From contig PCAM01000035.1 of NCBI GenBank assembly GCA_002730555.1, forward strand, positions 1 to 64,000: a stretch of DNA of 64,000 bases, read 5' to 3'. This DNA is from Chloroflexota bacterium (GTDB taxonomy: Bacteria; Chloroflexota; Dehalococcoidia; Lucifugimonadales; Lucifugimonadaceae). Below are positions 8,539 to 16,387 of the stretch, piece by piece. The notes below the pieces were generated by a model. The model was not told the origin of the DNA and did not search any database. It worked only from the letters and a program-made list of their open reading frames with translations. Both the position numbers and the translations under genes were made by a program. How positions within the stretch are numbered: the first letter of the stretch is position 1; every line of letters begins with the position of its first letter.

Positions 8539-9216
8539 ATGAAACTCGCCCTAGTCCTAGATTTTGACGGCACGATAACCATGAGAGATATCGGCGTTGA
8601 GGTGATCAAAAAGTTCGCCCGATCGGACTGGGACGAAGGGTTGCGCCGATGGCGGGCCAGTGAGTTCGATCAGAGGCAGTTGATGGAATGGGATTTCGCA
8701 CGTCTGCCGTCCGGGCGGCTTTCAGAGATGCGTGAGTACTCGCTGAGTGTAGCCGTGTTGAGGCCGGGGCTGACGGGGCTGCTGGAGTTATGTCGATCGA
8801 ATGACATGCCGGTGGAGGTGGTCTCAAACGGGATGGCGTTTTATGTGGAGGCGGTTCTGGAGCGGGAGGGGTTGTCAGACCTGGCCTTTGTGGCCCCGAC
8901 TCCGACTTTTGCCGGGCTTGATCCTGAGACCAACGACCCGGTGTCGCCGGTAGCGGAGTTCGGTATCGGGGTGGAGACATGTGAGCGCACCGGTTTGTGC
9001 AAATGCGCTCGCGCCGCACGGTTGCGCCCGGGTGGCCGGAAGATCGTCTTTGTGGGCGACGGCATCTCCGATTTTTGCATAGCGGAGGAGGAGGCAGATT
9101 TCGTTATCGCCCGATCCGCCCTGAAGGATCACTGTGCCGCTAACGGCATTGCACACAGTGAGTTCGATGACTTTTACGATGTCGCCCGCGAGATTGAGTC
9201 GTTGCTGGCTGGCTGA
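8539..9216 (+). CDS. HAD-family phosphatase, MtnX/phosphoserine-phosphatase-like
   Basis: A 225-residue haloacid-dehalogenase-type phosphatase. Motif I is DFDGTIT (nucleophile Asp and general acid Asp), motif II lies in VVSNG, and motif III/IV is FVGDGISDFC, which binds Mg2+. The size and SNG/GDG layout resemble MtnX-type (methionine salvage) and phosphoserine phosphatases. Substrate cannot be assigned, and no other methionine-salvage or serine gene is nearby. GGAAGG lies 8 bases before the ATG. It is transcribed divergently from nusA. Confidence 0.8.
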   Translation: MKLALVLDFDGTITMRDIGVEVIKKFARSDWDEGLRRWRASEFDQRQLMEWDFARLPSGRLSEMREYSLSVAVLRPGLTGLLELCRSNDMPVEVVSNGMAFYVEAVLEREGLSDLAFVAPTPTFAGLDPETNDPVSPVAEFGIGVETCERTGLCKCARAARLRPGGRKIVFVGDGISDFCIAEEEADFVIARSALKDHCAANGIAHSEFDDFYDVAREIESLLAG

Positions 9217-9344
9217 CGGACCTCGTGCCCCACAATTCGATCATATGGCGCTACCATCTGGCGACCTTGATGGTCGTGTGTGAGCCAGAATCAAATGGAA
9301 TACACCACTCGTATATACCTGTGGTCATCGGGGAGATGCATGTC

Positions 9345-10526
9345 ATGACAAACGGGTTGTCGCCGGAGACGGTGGGACGCCGAATACGCGAGTACGAGGG
9401 GTTCGGGATTCACCGCACCGGGTGGCCGGGCGATATGGGGTCCGCGAACTGGGGGCTGGCGGAACTTCAGGGTGACGGGGTTGATGGTTGGATCGAGGAG
9501 TTCGAGTTTCCAATGTTCCGTGCCGAGTCGACTCGTGTGACCTGGGATGGCGGTGGCGCGGACGGTGTTGCGCTGCACGATTGCGGGGTGACGGACGCGA
9601 ACGGGGTGGCCGGCGGGCTGGTGACTGCTGGCGGTGCAGATGTCAGAGGCAAGATTGTTATCGCCGGCGAGAATGATCCTGCGTTTGACCAGGGTCCTGT
9701 GTACGAGCGAATCGCTGAGTTGGAAACTGCTGGCGCGGCCGGGCTTGTATTGCAGCGCAGCGATTCGCTTGGCGCCATCAACGTTCTGAACGCCTACCGG
9801 ATAGCTGAGCCTATCGGGTTGCCCGTGTTACAGATCGCGGGGCCGGACGGGTCGGGATTGTCCGAGGCGGCTAAAGCCGGGGGCCAGGGCATCTTGATCA
9901 TCGACGCTACGCGAAAAACCGCGAGGGCGCGAAATGTGGCCGTTACCATGCCCGGCGATGACCCCGATGCGGCGCCGGTCGCGATCATGACGCCCCGGTC
10001 CGGCTGGTTCATATGTGCTTCAGAGCGCGGCGGGGGAGTCGCCATCTGGCTGGGGCTCGCCGCCGCCATCGCAGCGATGCCGACGCGCCGGCGCACGGTC
10101 CACATGGTGGCTTCAAGCGGGCACGAGATTAACCATTACGGCCTGCAGGCGTTTTTGAGTGCCCGGGACGGGTTGGAGACGACGGCGATCGCCTGGCTAC
10201 ACCTGGGGGCGCTGATCGGCAGCCGTGCAAGATCGGTCAAGATCGAGCCCAGCGATGCAGAGCTCGGGGCGATGGCGAGGTCCGCTTTTGAGTCGTCCGG
10301 GGCCGAGCGATGGATGATGTGGGACAGGCGCGGCGGCGAGGCGGAGAACATCGCTAAGGCCGGGGGGCGTTACGTGTCTTTGCGCGGTGAAGCGGCGGAC
10401 AACGAAGGCGGTGAGACGTTTTTCCACAGTCCGAACGACTCGATCGATCGTGCCAGCGACATCGAACTGGTGGCAGCCAGTGGGCGAGCCTGTTTGACGA
10501 TGGTTGAGGCGCTGGTCTCTAGCTAG
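9345..10526 (+). CDS. M28-like (aminopeptidase-fold) protein with degenerate metal site
   Basis: About 393 residues in the peptidase M28 plan: an N-terminal part, an inserted PA-like segment (DVRGKIVIAGE, AGAAGLVLQRS) and a C-terminal catalytic-like domain. In M28 enzymes the first zinc His-x-Asp sits in a GHYDS-type motif, but here that position reads TPRSGWF. The GEE motif with the catalytic Glu reads SSGHEINHYG. The last ligand region is kept as HSPNDSID. It may therefore be catalytically altered or inactive. I chose the ATG at 9345, about 9 bases after GGGGA. The frame extends upstream to 9225 without a ribosome site. There is no signal peptide from this start. Confidence 0.6.
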   Translation: MTNGLSPETVGRRIREYEGFGIHRTGWPGDMGSANWGLAELQGDGVDGWIEEFEFPMFRAESTRVTWDGGGADGVALHDCGVTDANGVAGGLVTAGGADVRGKIVIAGENDPAFDQGPVYERIAELETAGAAGLVLQRSDSLGAINVLNAYRIAEPIGLPVLQIAGPDGSGLSEAAKAGGQGILIIDATRKTARARNVAVTMPGDDPDAAPVAIMTPRSGWFICASERGGGVAIWLGLAAAIAAMPTRRRTVHMVASSGHEINHYGLQAFLSARDGLETTAIAWLHLGALIGSRARSVKIEPSDAELGAMARSAFESSGAERWMMWDRRGGEAENIAKAGGRYVSLRGEAADNEGGETFFHSPNDSIDRASDIELVAASGRACLTMVEALVSS

Positions 10527-10615
10527 TTGCGACGAATCCAACGCCCTTAACGGGTGACCGTTAACTCCTCATGAACGCCGCCAAACCTCGCCCGATGGGG
10601 TCGCCCGACCTGGCC

Positions 10616-11125
10616 TTAACGCGGGTGCCAGATTTGGCCCTCGTTGAGTCCTCGAACGTAGCCGGCCTGGCCGATGTGCTGCATGTTACCGTTTACGATG
10701 GCCAGGAGTCGCTGCCCCACCGCGGACTCGCCGATTACACGGTCGATATCGTCGCGGCCGCGCATCGAGAGGTAGCCCCGGGTGCTCTGGAAGACGGCGT
10801 CGTAGTGTTCAAGCAAGGTGTCAGCGTCTGGCGGTGCAAACGCTGCCACTTGCGTTGAATCGTGACCCATGCCGGTGTCGTTTGGATCGGCATCCATGTG
10901 ATAGCGACCATGCCAACCGCCGCTGATCCAGAGCTGTTCCTCGCCGGTGATGGCGGAAATGCCGCGGTCCTGCATTCGGGCCATGTGCCAGATCAGCCAG
11001 CCCACCGGGTTCGATTCAGGGCCAGGCCGGTGCGTGAGTTGTTCAGGCGACAGGCCGTCGAGCGTCATGGCGACCGAGATGCGGACCGTGGTGAGCGCCT
11101 GAATGACAAAATCGGCAACGTTCAT
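10616..11125 (-). CDS. DinB-like four-helix-bundle protein
   Basis: A 169-residue protein resembling the DinB/DUF664 superfamily of putative metal-dependent four-helix bundles. The segment GWLIWHMARMQD contains a His in the usual first-ligand helix, and QHIGQAGYVRGL near the C-terminus holds another (NMQHIGQ) in the expected pattern. Family members include thiol-dependent transferases and many proteins of unknown role; function here is unknown. The ATG at 11125 has CGGAG about 8 bases upstream. It follows the amidohydrolase at 11168 after 42 bases and may share its transcript. Confidence 0.65.
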   Translation of the reverse strand: MNVADFVIQALTTVRISVAMTLDGLSPEQLTHRPGPESNPVGWLIWHMARMQDRGISAITGEEQLWISGGWHGRYHMDADPNDTGMGHDSTQVAAFAPPDADTLLEHYDAVFQSTRGYLSMRGRDDIDRVIGESAVGQRLLAIVNGNMQHIGQAGYVRGLNEGQIWHPR

Positions 11126-11167
11126 GAGACGACTCCGGGAGGTTCCCGCCGCAGCGGACAAAGCCCT

Positions 11168-12550
11168 TTAACGGGGAGACAGGTTGAGGGGGAACGGTGT
11201 GTCCGGATGGGCTTCAATCATTCGGGACCATGCGCTCCGGCCGATGCGGTCCACTTCATCGATGAGGTCGATTTCATTGACTGTGAGCACCCGCCCGTCT
11301 CGCATGACCCACTCGCCATCAACCATCACGGATTCGATATCTCCCGGTTGGCCGTTGTGGATCCAGGACGAGACGATGCGCATGGTCGGCACCAGGTGGG
11401 CGCGGCGCATGTCGACCATGAACAGGTCGGCCTTCTTGCCTATCTCCAGCGAGCCAATCCGGTCATCCATGCCCAGCGCGCGGGCCGACCCCATGGTGGC
11501 CCATTCCACGACGTCCTCAGGTTGCGGGCTGAGGGCGTTCTCGGTGGCGACCCGCTCGGTGCGCAGGGCTGTGCGCATCACCTCGAACATGTCCTGTGTG
11601 TTGTTGTCCGTTCCGAGGCCGACGGTGCAACCGGCGTCGCGGAGCGCCGGGATTGGCGGGTGCACGGCCCGTAGCGCAGCCATCGCCGGTTGGTGGGTGA
11701 TGTGGGTCCGAGAGTTGCCAAGCGCGGCGATCTCGCTTTCATCCACGTAACGGCAGTGGGCGGCGACCAGTCGAGATCCCAGGAAATCGTGCTCGGCCAG
11801 ATAGTTGGAGGGTCTTGCGCCCCGCAGAGCGAGCAATGTCTCGACTTCCAGGCGGCTCTGCCCGAGGTGGATCGTGTAGCCCGTGTCGTACTGCTCCGCC
11901 AGCGCCCGGACCTCTGCGAGCAACTCCGGCGAGCTTGTCTCCACGAGTTGGGTTGAGGCGAAGCAGGTGACACGTCCATCCTTTGCCCCGTGCCACTTTG
12001 CGAACAGATCCTCCGCCCTACCCAGCTTTGTCTCGCGCTGCTCCGCGGAGAAACCTGAAGGTGGCTGGCCGGGCCGGTATGCCGGCCCCATCACGCCGTC
12101 GTCCGTGTTCTCGGCGAGCACCAGCCGCATGCCGGTATCCGCTATCGAGCTTGCGTAGACAGCGATGCCCGCCGCCATCTCAAGCAAAGTGGTGGATCCT
12201 GAACGGATCGCTTCAACAGCGCCAAGCGTCGCCAGCGCGATTTTTTCTTCGGCGCTCACGAGTGAGTAGATGCTTACCGGAAACGGCAGGTCGGGCGGAA
12301 AGCCGAAATCCTCCGTGATCCCCCGGGACAGCACGTTCACCAGGTGGGCATGGCAGTTGATCAGGCCCGGAAATACGGCCTGACCGCTGCCATCGACCAC
12401 ATCAACGCCCGGATGTGACGCGAGAACGTCGTCGCTGGGGCCGACCGCCGCGACAACGTCGTCTGTGATCGCTATGGCGCCATCGTAGATGACCTGGCGT
12501 GACGTGTTGCCAGTGACAATGGTTGAGTTGGCGATAACGGTCGTTGGCAT
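11168..12550 (-). CDS. TRZ/ATZ-family amidohydrolase (deaminase/hydrolase)
   Basis: A 460-residue metal-dependent amidohydrolase of the atrazine chlorohydrolase / 8-oxoguanine deaminase / SAH deaminase branch. Metal ligands are visible as NCHAHLVN (HxH near residue 66), a His in TIHLGQS, a His in AAHCRYVDE and the Asp in GLGTDNN. The N- and C-termini form the usual composite beta sandwich. Such enzymes hydrolyse ring C-N or C-Cl bonds of purine- or triazine-like compounds; the substrate cannot be inferred. The ATG at 12550 begins MPTTVIANSTIVTGN, a typical start for the family. Confidence 0.85.
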   Translation of the reverse strand: MPTTVIANSTIVTGNTSRQVIYDGAIAITDDVVAAVGPSDDVLASHPGVDVVDGSGQAVFPGLINCHAHLVNVLSRGITEDFGFPPDLPFPVSIYSLVSAEEKIALATLGAVEAIRSGSTTLLEMAAGIAVYASSIADTGMRLVLAENTDDGVMGPAYRPGQPPSGFSAEQRETKLGRAEDLFAKWHGAKDGRVTCFASTQLVETSSPELLAEVRALAEQYDTGYTIHLGQSRLEVETLLALRGARPSNYLAEHDFLGSRLVAAHCRYVDESEIAALGNSRTHITHQPAMAALRAVHPPIPALRDAGCTVGLGTDNNTQDMFEVMRTALRTERVATENALSPQPEDVVEWATMGSARALGMDDRIGSLEIGKKADLFMVDMRRAHLVPTMRIVSSWIHNGQPGDIESVMVDGEWVMRDGRVLTVNEIDLIDEVDRIGRSAWSRMIEAHPDTPFPLNLSPR

Positions 12551-12588
12551 GGATCTTCTCGCTGCTGTCGAGCCGGTTGGTTGAGCAC

Positions 12589-12617
12589 TGGATCCCCACC
12601 TGCGTGGGAATCACGGG
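12589..12617. repeat. Short palindromic intergenic repeat (GGATCCCCACCTGCGTGGGAA type)
   Basis: CCCAC pairs with GTGGG around CTGC, followed by AATCACGG. This resembles the small dispersed GGATTCCCGC...GCGGGAATGACGG repeats common in bacterial intergenic DNA. Only one copy of this type is in the window. Confidence 0.4.
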
Positions 12618-12635
12618 TTCTAACAGGACCGGTCT

Positions 12636-12950
12636 CTAGTCTTTGGCCGGCGCGAGCAACTCCAGGAATTCGATCCGCTGGTTCTCGATCAACGGGCGAA
12701 TCTGTCCCCCGAGATCGAGCGCCGCCTGCGGGAGGACGTGGCCTTCACGGGACGGAGACATGATGGCGTCATCGGTCCAGTCCAACACGACCACGTTCTG
12801 TTCGCCCGGAAGCGTTGCGCCGTTGTAAGAGACACGGAACTCGCTGCGCTGACCGGCGTCCCGGTACGCCTGGGCCTGTTGTTGTAAAAGGCCGGCCACT
12901 CTGCGTGCCTCGCCGGGCTTGGTGTTGAAGATTCTTCTGATCAGGTACAA
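12636..12950 (-). CDS. Small conserved-looking protein, possible dimeric alpha/beta-barrel fold
   Basis: A 104-residue protein starting at TTG 12950, with GTGGAG about 8 bases upstream; translation begins YLIRRIFNTKPGEAR. The pattern of strand, long amphipathic helix (VAGLLQQQAQAYRD), strands and second helix resembles small dimeric alpha/beta-barrel (ABM/NIPSNAP-like) proteins, but this is fold-level guesswork. I cannot name the family or function. It lies upstream of the amidohydrolase on the same strand, about 85 bases away. Confidence 0.5.
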   Translation of the reverse strand: MYLIRRIFNTKPGEARRVAGLLQQQAQAYRDAGQRSEFRVSYNGATLPGEQNVVVLDWTDDAIMSPSREGHVLPQAALDLGGQIRPLIENQRIEFLELLAPAKD

Positions 12951-13250
12951 GGCGTTACTCCACGGGTTCGTCGATGTGATTGATACTCGCAATAGAGAAG
13001 TGTGCCGAGCATAATCGAGGAACCGGCCTCCTGGGGCTTCGCAGGCGTCCTTTTTGGCCGGGCGAGCTGGCCGTCATGGCACATGCACCATGACCTGGGG
13101 CTCCGACGCCACGACGAAGTCGGCGCGGCCGACATCGGTGCTCCAGGCGCGTATCTGCCGGAGCAGGGCATCAAAGAGATATTCCCGAACGGGTACATGC
13201 CGAAGGGGTCCGGGGTCGGAACATCGAGCGGCGTTGATATGGATGGCCCA

Positions 13251-13282
13251 GGAGATCCTTCGCTTCAAGCTCAGGATGACGG
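13251..13282. repeat. Dispersed repeat GAGATCCTTCG...CTCAGGATGACGG
   Basis: Imperfect inverted repeat (GATCCTTCGCTTCAAGCTCAG around its centre) ending in GGATGACGG. A related copy lies at 45687-45720 (GGATCCTGAATCGAGTTCAG then GGTGACAGG). Both are intergenic. Confidence 0.45.
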
Positions 13283-13324
13283 TACGGCTGTCGCATCTGG
13301 CTTCCGGAGGCCACGAGTGACGGG

Positions 13325-13352
13325 TACGGGCGGCTACTAATTCGTCCCTACA
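13325..13352. repeat. Dispersed GGGCGG...CCCCTAC-type repeat
   Basis: TACGGGCGGCTACTAATTCG followed by TCCCTACAG. It matches the plan of the copies at 26178-26205 and 45792-45840, where a GGGCG arm pairs with CGCCC followed by CTAC. Intergenic. Confidence 0.4.
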
Positions 13353-13377
13353 GTGAGGGATCCGTACGGGCGGGCGG

Positions 13378-15123
13378 TTAGCCTTCCAGCGCGGCTTTCA
13401 CTGCCTGCACGGCTTCGGCCAGTGGAGCCATGGTCGCTTCGTCCGCGTCCCGGCGCTTCATCTCTATCTCGCCGCTCTTCAGGCCGCGGGCGCTTACAAC
13501 CACGCGTAACGGAAGGCCGATCAGATCAGCGTCGTTGAACTTGACGCCCGGCGGCACCTCGCGATCGTCGAAAAGCACTTCCACTCCCGCCGATTCCAAT
13601 TCTTCGTAGAACTTTCCGGCGGCCGCGACCACGGTTTCGTCGTTGGTGTTCAGCCCTGCCAAGTACACCTCGTACGGCGCAATCGCTCTTGGCAGGATCA
13701 TCCCGTTGTCGTCGTGGTTGGCCTCGATTGTTGCGGCGAGAAGGCGGCCGACGCCGATCCCGTAGCAGCCCATGAGCGCGTATTTTTCGTCACCGTTTTC
13801 GTCGGTAAACGTCGCGCCCATCGACTCCGAATACCCGGTGCCGAGCTTGAAGATGTGCCCCACTTCAACGCCGCGGTGCGCCACGAGACGCCCGTCACAG
13901 TCGTTCGGGCAGGCATCGCCCTCGCTTGCCATGGCGATGTCCGTGACGATGTCTGCGCTGAAGTCACGTCCGTAGTTGCCGTTGTTCAGGTGGTAATCGG
14001 TCTTGTTGGCTCCTGCAACCAAGTTTGGTGAGTCTACGACGGAGTCGTCCACGATGCTGGTGATTTTCACGCGAGTGCGGGGTCCGTCGGGCGCGTCCAA
14101 CCCGATGGCGGAAGCGGAGCCGCCCACCAGTCCCGCCGCTGCTACCTCACCGGGCGTGGCGAGGCGTGGCTCGGCGCCACCCATGGCGTTCCGGAGTTTC
14201 GTCTCGTTCACTTCAAGGTCACCGCGTATCGAGACGAAAACGATTTCGCCATCGGTCGATGTCTCCGGGGCGTAGAAAACAGCTTTCACCGTCTTGCTGA
14301 TAGGCACGTCCAGATACTTCGCCAGCGCCTCGATTGTCTTGATGCCCGGCGTGTGCACTTCTTCAAGTTCGGCAGGATCTTCTGGCCCAGCCGCGGGCTT
14401 CTTGAACTCCGCTTTCTCTGCGTTGGCGGCGTACGGGCAGTTTTCATCGCTGCAAACGAAGATCGTGTCCTCACCGGACTCGGCCAGCAGCACGAACTCG
14501 TTAGAGTCCTTGCCGCCGATCGGTCCGCTGTCCGCCTCCACCATTCGGACGTCGATCCCGGCGCGGTTGAAGATGCGGTGATATGCGGCGGCCATAGCCT
14601 GGAAACTGACGTCTAGTCCTTCCTCGTCCTTGTCGAATGAGTAGGCGTCCTTCATCTCGAACTCCCGGACCCGCAGCAGTCCGGCGCGCGGGCGGGCCTC
14701 GTCACGGAACTTGGTCTGTATCTGGTACAGATTGAACGGCAGGTCGCGGTAGCTCTCCAGGTTGGCCGCGGCCATGAAGGTGGTCGTCTCTTCGTGGGTC
14801 GGGGCGATGACCATGTTGCGGTCACGACGATCCTTCAGTGAGGCGAGGGGCGGCTGAAAGGTGTCGGCTCGCCCGGACTGCTCCCACAGCTCTCTCGGCT
14901 GAACGACTGGCATCGAAATCTCTTGCGCGCCGGCCCGGTCCATCTCTTCACGGATGATGTTAGAGATCCTGGTGAGGCTGCGCCAGCCAAGCGGCATGTA
15001 GCTGTAGATGCCCGCGGCGACCTGCTGTACGAACCCTGCTCGGGTCAAGTACCTGTGCGATGCGGTCTCGGCGTCGACGGGCGCCTGGCGCAGTGTCTTT
15101 CCGAAGGAGCGGCTTAAGCGCAT
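13378..15123 (-). CDS. proS: Prolyl-tRNA synthetase, bacterial type
   Basis: ProRS attaches proline to tRNA-Pro. The 581-residue length and plan are those of bacterial-type ProRS: class II catalytic core (motif 2 around FRDEARPRAGLLRVREFEMK, motif 3 with MGCYGIGVGRLL), an inserted editing domain between them (about residues 225-395, carrying KTVKAVFY) and a C-terminal anticodon-binding domain (IAPYEVYLAGLN). The insertion hydrolyses mischarged Ala-tRNA-Pro in this subfamily. ATG 15123 has AAAGG about 7 bases upstream. It is the last gene of the long rpsB-to-proS run, 151 bases after ispG. Confidence 0.96.
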   Translation of the reverse strand: MRLSRSFGKTLRQAPVDAETASHRYLTRAGFVQQVAAGIYSYMPLGWRSLTRISNIIREEMDRAGAQEISMPVVQPRELWEQSGRADTFQPPLASLKDRRDRNMVIAPTHEETTTFMAAANLESYRDLPFNLYQIQTKFRDEARPRAGLLRVREFEMKDAYSFDKDEEGLDVSFQAMAAAYHRIFNRAGIDVRMVEADSGPIGGKDSNEFVLLAESGEDTIFVCSDENCPYAANAEKAEFKKPAAGPEDPAELEEVHTPGIKTIEALAKYLDVPISKTVKAVFYAPETSTDGEIVFVSIRGDLEVNETKLRNAMGGAEPRLATPGEVAAAGLVGGSASAIGLDAPDGPRTRVKITSIVDDSVVDSPNLVAGANKTDYHLNNGNYGRDFSADIVTDIAMASEGDACPNDCDGRLVAHRGVEVGHIFKLGTGYSESMGATFTDENGDEKYALMGCYGIGVGRLLAATIEANHDDNGMILPRAIAPYEVYLAGLNTNDETVVAAAGKFYEELESAGVEVLFDDREVPPGVKFNDADLIGLPLRVVVSARGLKSGEIEMKRRDADEATMAPLAEAVQAVKAALEG

Positions 15124-15253
15124 TGGGGGGCCTTTGGGTGTGCGCGTATTGGCGCGATGGGTGGGATCCGGACAAGTATATTAACGGCGCGGGAGGATCG
15201 AAGTGCGCCCCCTGAATGCGCTGCTGGGTCGTCCTGCTCAAAGACCGTCGCAA

Positions 15254-15278
15254 ATAACGGCCCCGACCGGGGCGTTAG
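15254..15278 (-). terminator. GC-rich hairpin at the ispG stop codon
   Basis: On the minus strand AACGCCCCG and CGGGGCCGTT pair around a two-base loop, starting at the ispG stop and followed by ATTTG. The T tract is short, so it may only reduce read-through into proS. Confidence 0.3.
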
Positions 15279-16387
15279 CCCTTGTTGACCTCGGCCATGA
15301 GGGCTTCGAGCATCTCGGACTCTGGCACTATGTTGACCTTCTCTCCCTTGCGGAAGATGACGGCGCGGCCGTTGCCGCCTGCGATGCCGATGTCAGCGTC
15401 TTTGGCCTCGCCCGGTCCGTTGACCTCGCAGCCCATGACAGCAACTTTGAGGTCTGTTTTGACGCCCTTTAGGGCTTCGTCCACTTCCGACGTCAGCTTC
15501 AATACCTCTACGTCGGCGCGACCACAACTGGGACAGGCGATGAGTGTCGGGCCGTGGGAGCGGAGGTTCAGTGATTTCAGGATCTCGAAGCCGGTTTTGA
15601 CCTCTTCCCGTGAGTCGCCGGCGAGTGACACGCGGATCGTGTCTCCTATGCCCTCTGAGAGGAGGATGCCCAGCCCCACCGCGCTGCGAATGCCCCCGGC
15701 AAACGGGGTGCCGGCTTCGGTGATACCGAGGTGAAACGGGTACGGGACGAGCGGAGCGAGCTTGCGGTAGGCGTCCAGCGTGGTGGGCACATCAAAAGCT
15801 TTAAGCGATATCTTGATGTCCTCGAAATCGAGAGTTTCAAGGATCCCGATCTCCCATAACGCGGTTGCGACCATGTGGTCCGCGACGGCGTATCCGCCCT
15901 CGTCACCCGCCTTGGCAAGCTCGTTCACCCCGTCCGTCAACCGGGAACCACCGCGCGCCATGCCGATCTTGCCGACCGGCGGCAGGCTGCCGAAATTGAC
16001 GCCGACCCGAATGGGAATCCCGGCCTTTTTGGCGGCCGACACAACCTCTCGGACTTTTGTCTCGTCCCGGATGTTACCGGGGTTCAGGCGGAGCATTTCC
16101 ACGCCCTGCCGGACCGATTCAAGCGCCAGTTCGTGATGGAAATGGATGTCGGCGACGAGCGGGATGTTGATGCGGCGCTTGATCTCGCCAAGCGCCTCGG
16201 CAGCAGCCATATCCGGCACGGCGACGCGGATGATCTCGCAGCCGACCGTTTCCAGCCCGACGATCTCGGCCACGGTGGTCTCGATGTCTCGGGTGTCGCA
16301 GGTCGTCATCGATTGCACGGCGATCGGGTTGTTGCGGCCGCCGATCTTGACGCCGCCGACCGAGACCTCTCTTGTTACGCGTTTCAT
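15275..16387 (-). CDS. ispG: 4-hydroxy-3-methylbut-2-enyl diphosphate synthase (GcpE)
   Basis: IspG carries out the penultimate step of the MEP isoprenoid pathway, converting ME-cPP to HMBPP with a [4Fe-4S] cluster. The 370-residue protein begins at ATG 16387 (MKRVTREVSVGGVKIGG) with the TIM-barrel segments VQSMTTCDTRD and HFHHELALESV, then the cluster motif CPSCGR and MGCEVNGPGEAKDADIGIAGG-type end. It has the short two-domain bacterial length. The start overlaps the rseP stop by one base (TGATG), indicating translational coupling. dxr lies two genes upstream, so two MEP enzymes are in the same run. Confidence 0.96.
   Translation of the reverse strand: MKRVTREVSVGGVKIGGRNNPIAVQSMTTCDTRDIETTVAEIVGLETVGCEIIRVAVPDMAAAEALGEIKRRINIPLVADIHFHHELALESVRQGVEMLRLNPGNIRDETKVREVVSAAKKAGIPIRVGVNFGSLPPVGKIGMARGGSRLTDGVNELAKAGDEGGYAVADHMVATALWEIGILETLDFEDIKISLKAFDVPTTLDAYRKLAPLVPYPFHLGITEAGTPFAGGIRSAVGLGILLSEGIGDTIRVSLAGDSREEVKTGFEILKSLNLRSHGPTLIACPSCGRADVEVLKLTSEVDEALKGVKTDLKVAVMGCEVNGPGEAKDADIGIAGGNGRAVIFRKGEKVNIVPESEMLEALMAEVNKG

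Larger units (their letters stand above)
12951..13377. other. Intergenic stretch with two dispersed repeats, no convincing gene
   Basis: About 430 bases. Open frames on both strands (13002-13340 plus, 12941-13198 and 13074-13268 minus) lack ribosome sites and recognisable motifs. The right part holds repeats at 13251-13282 and 13325-13352. It may be decayed coding sequence, but I cannot identify it. Confidence 0.4.

Noticed and set aside
12993-13377. Small gene on either strand in this gap
   Set aside because: Competing frames on both strands lack ribosome sites and motifs; the right part is repeats.
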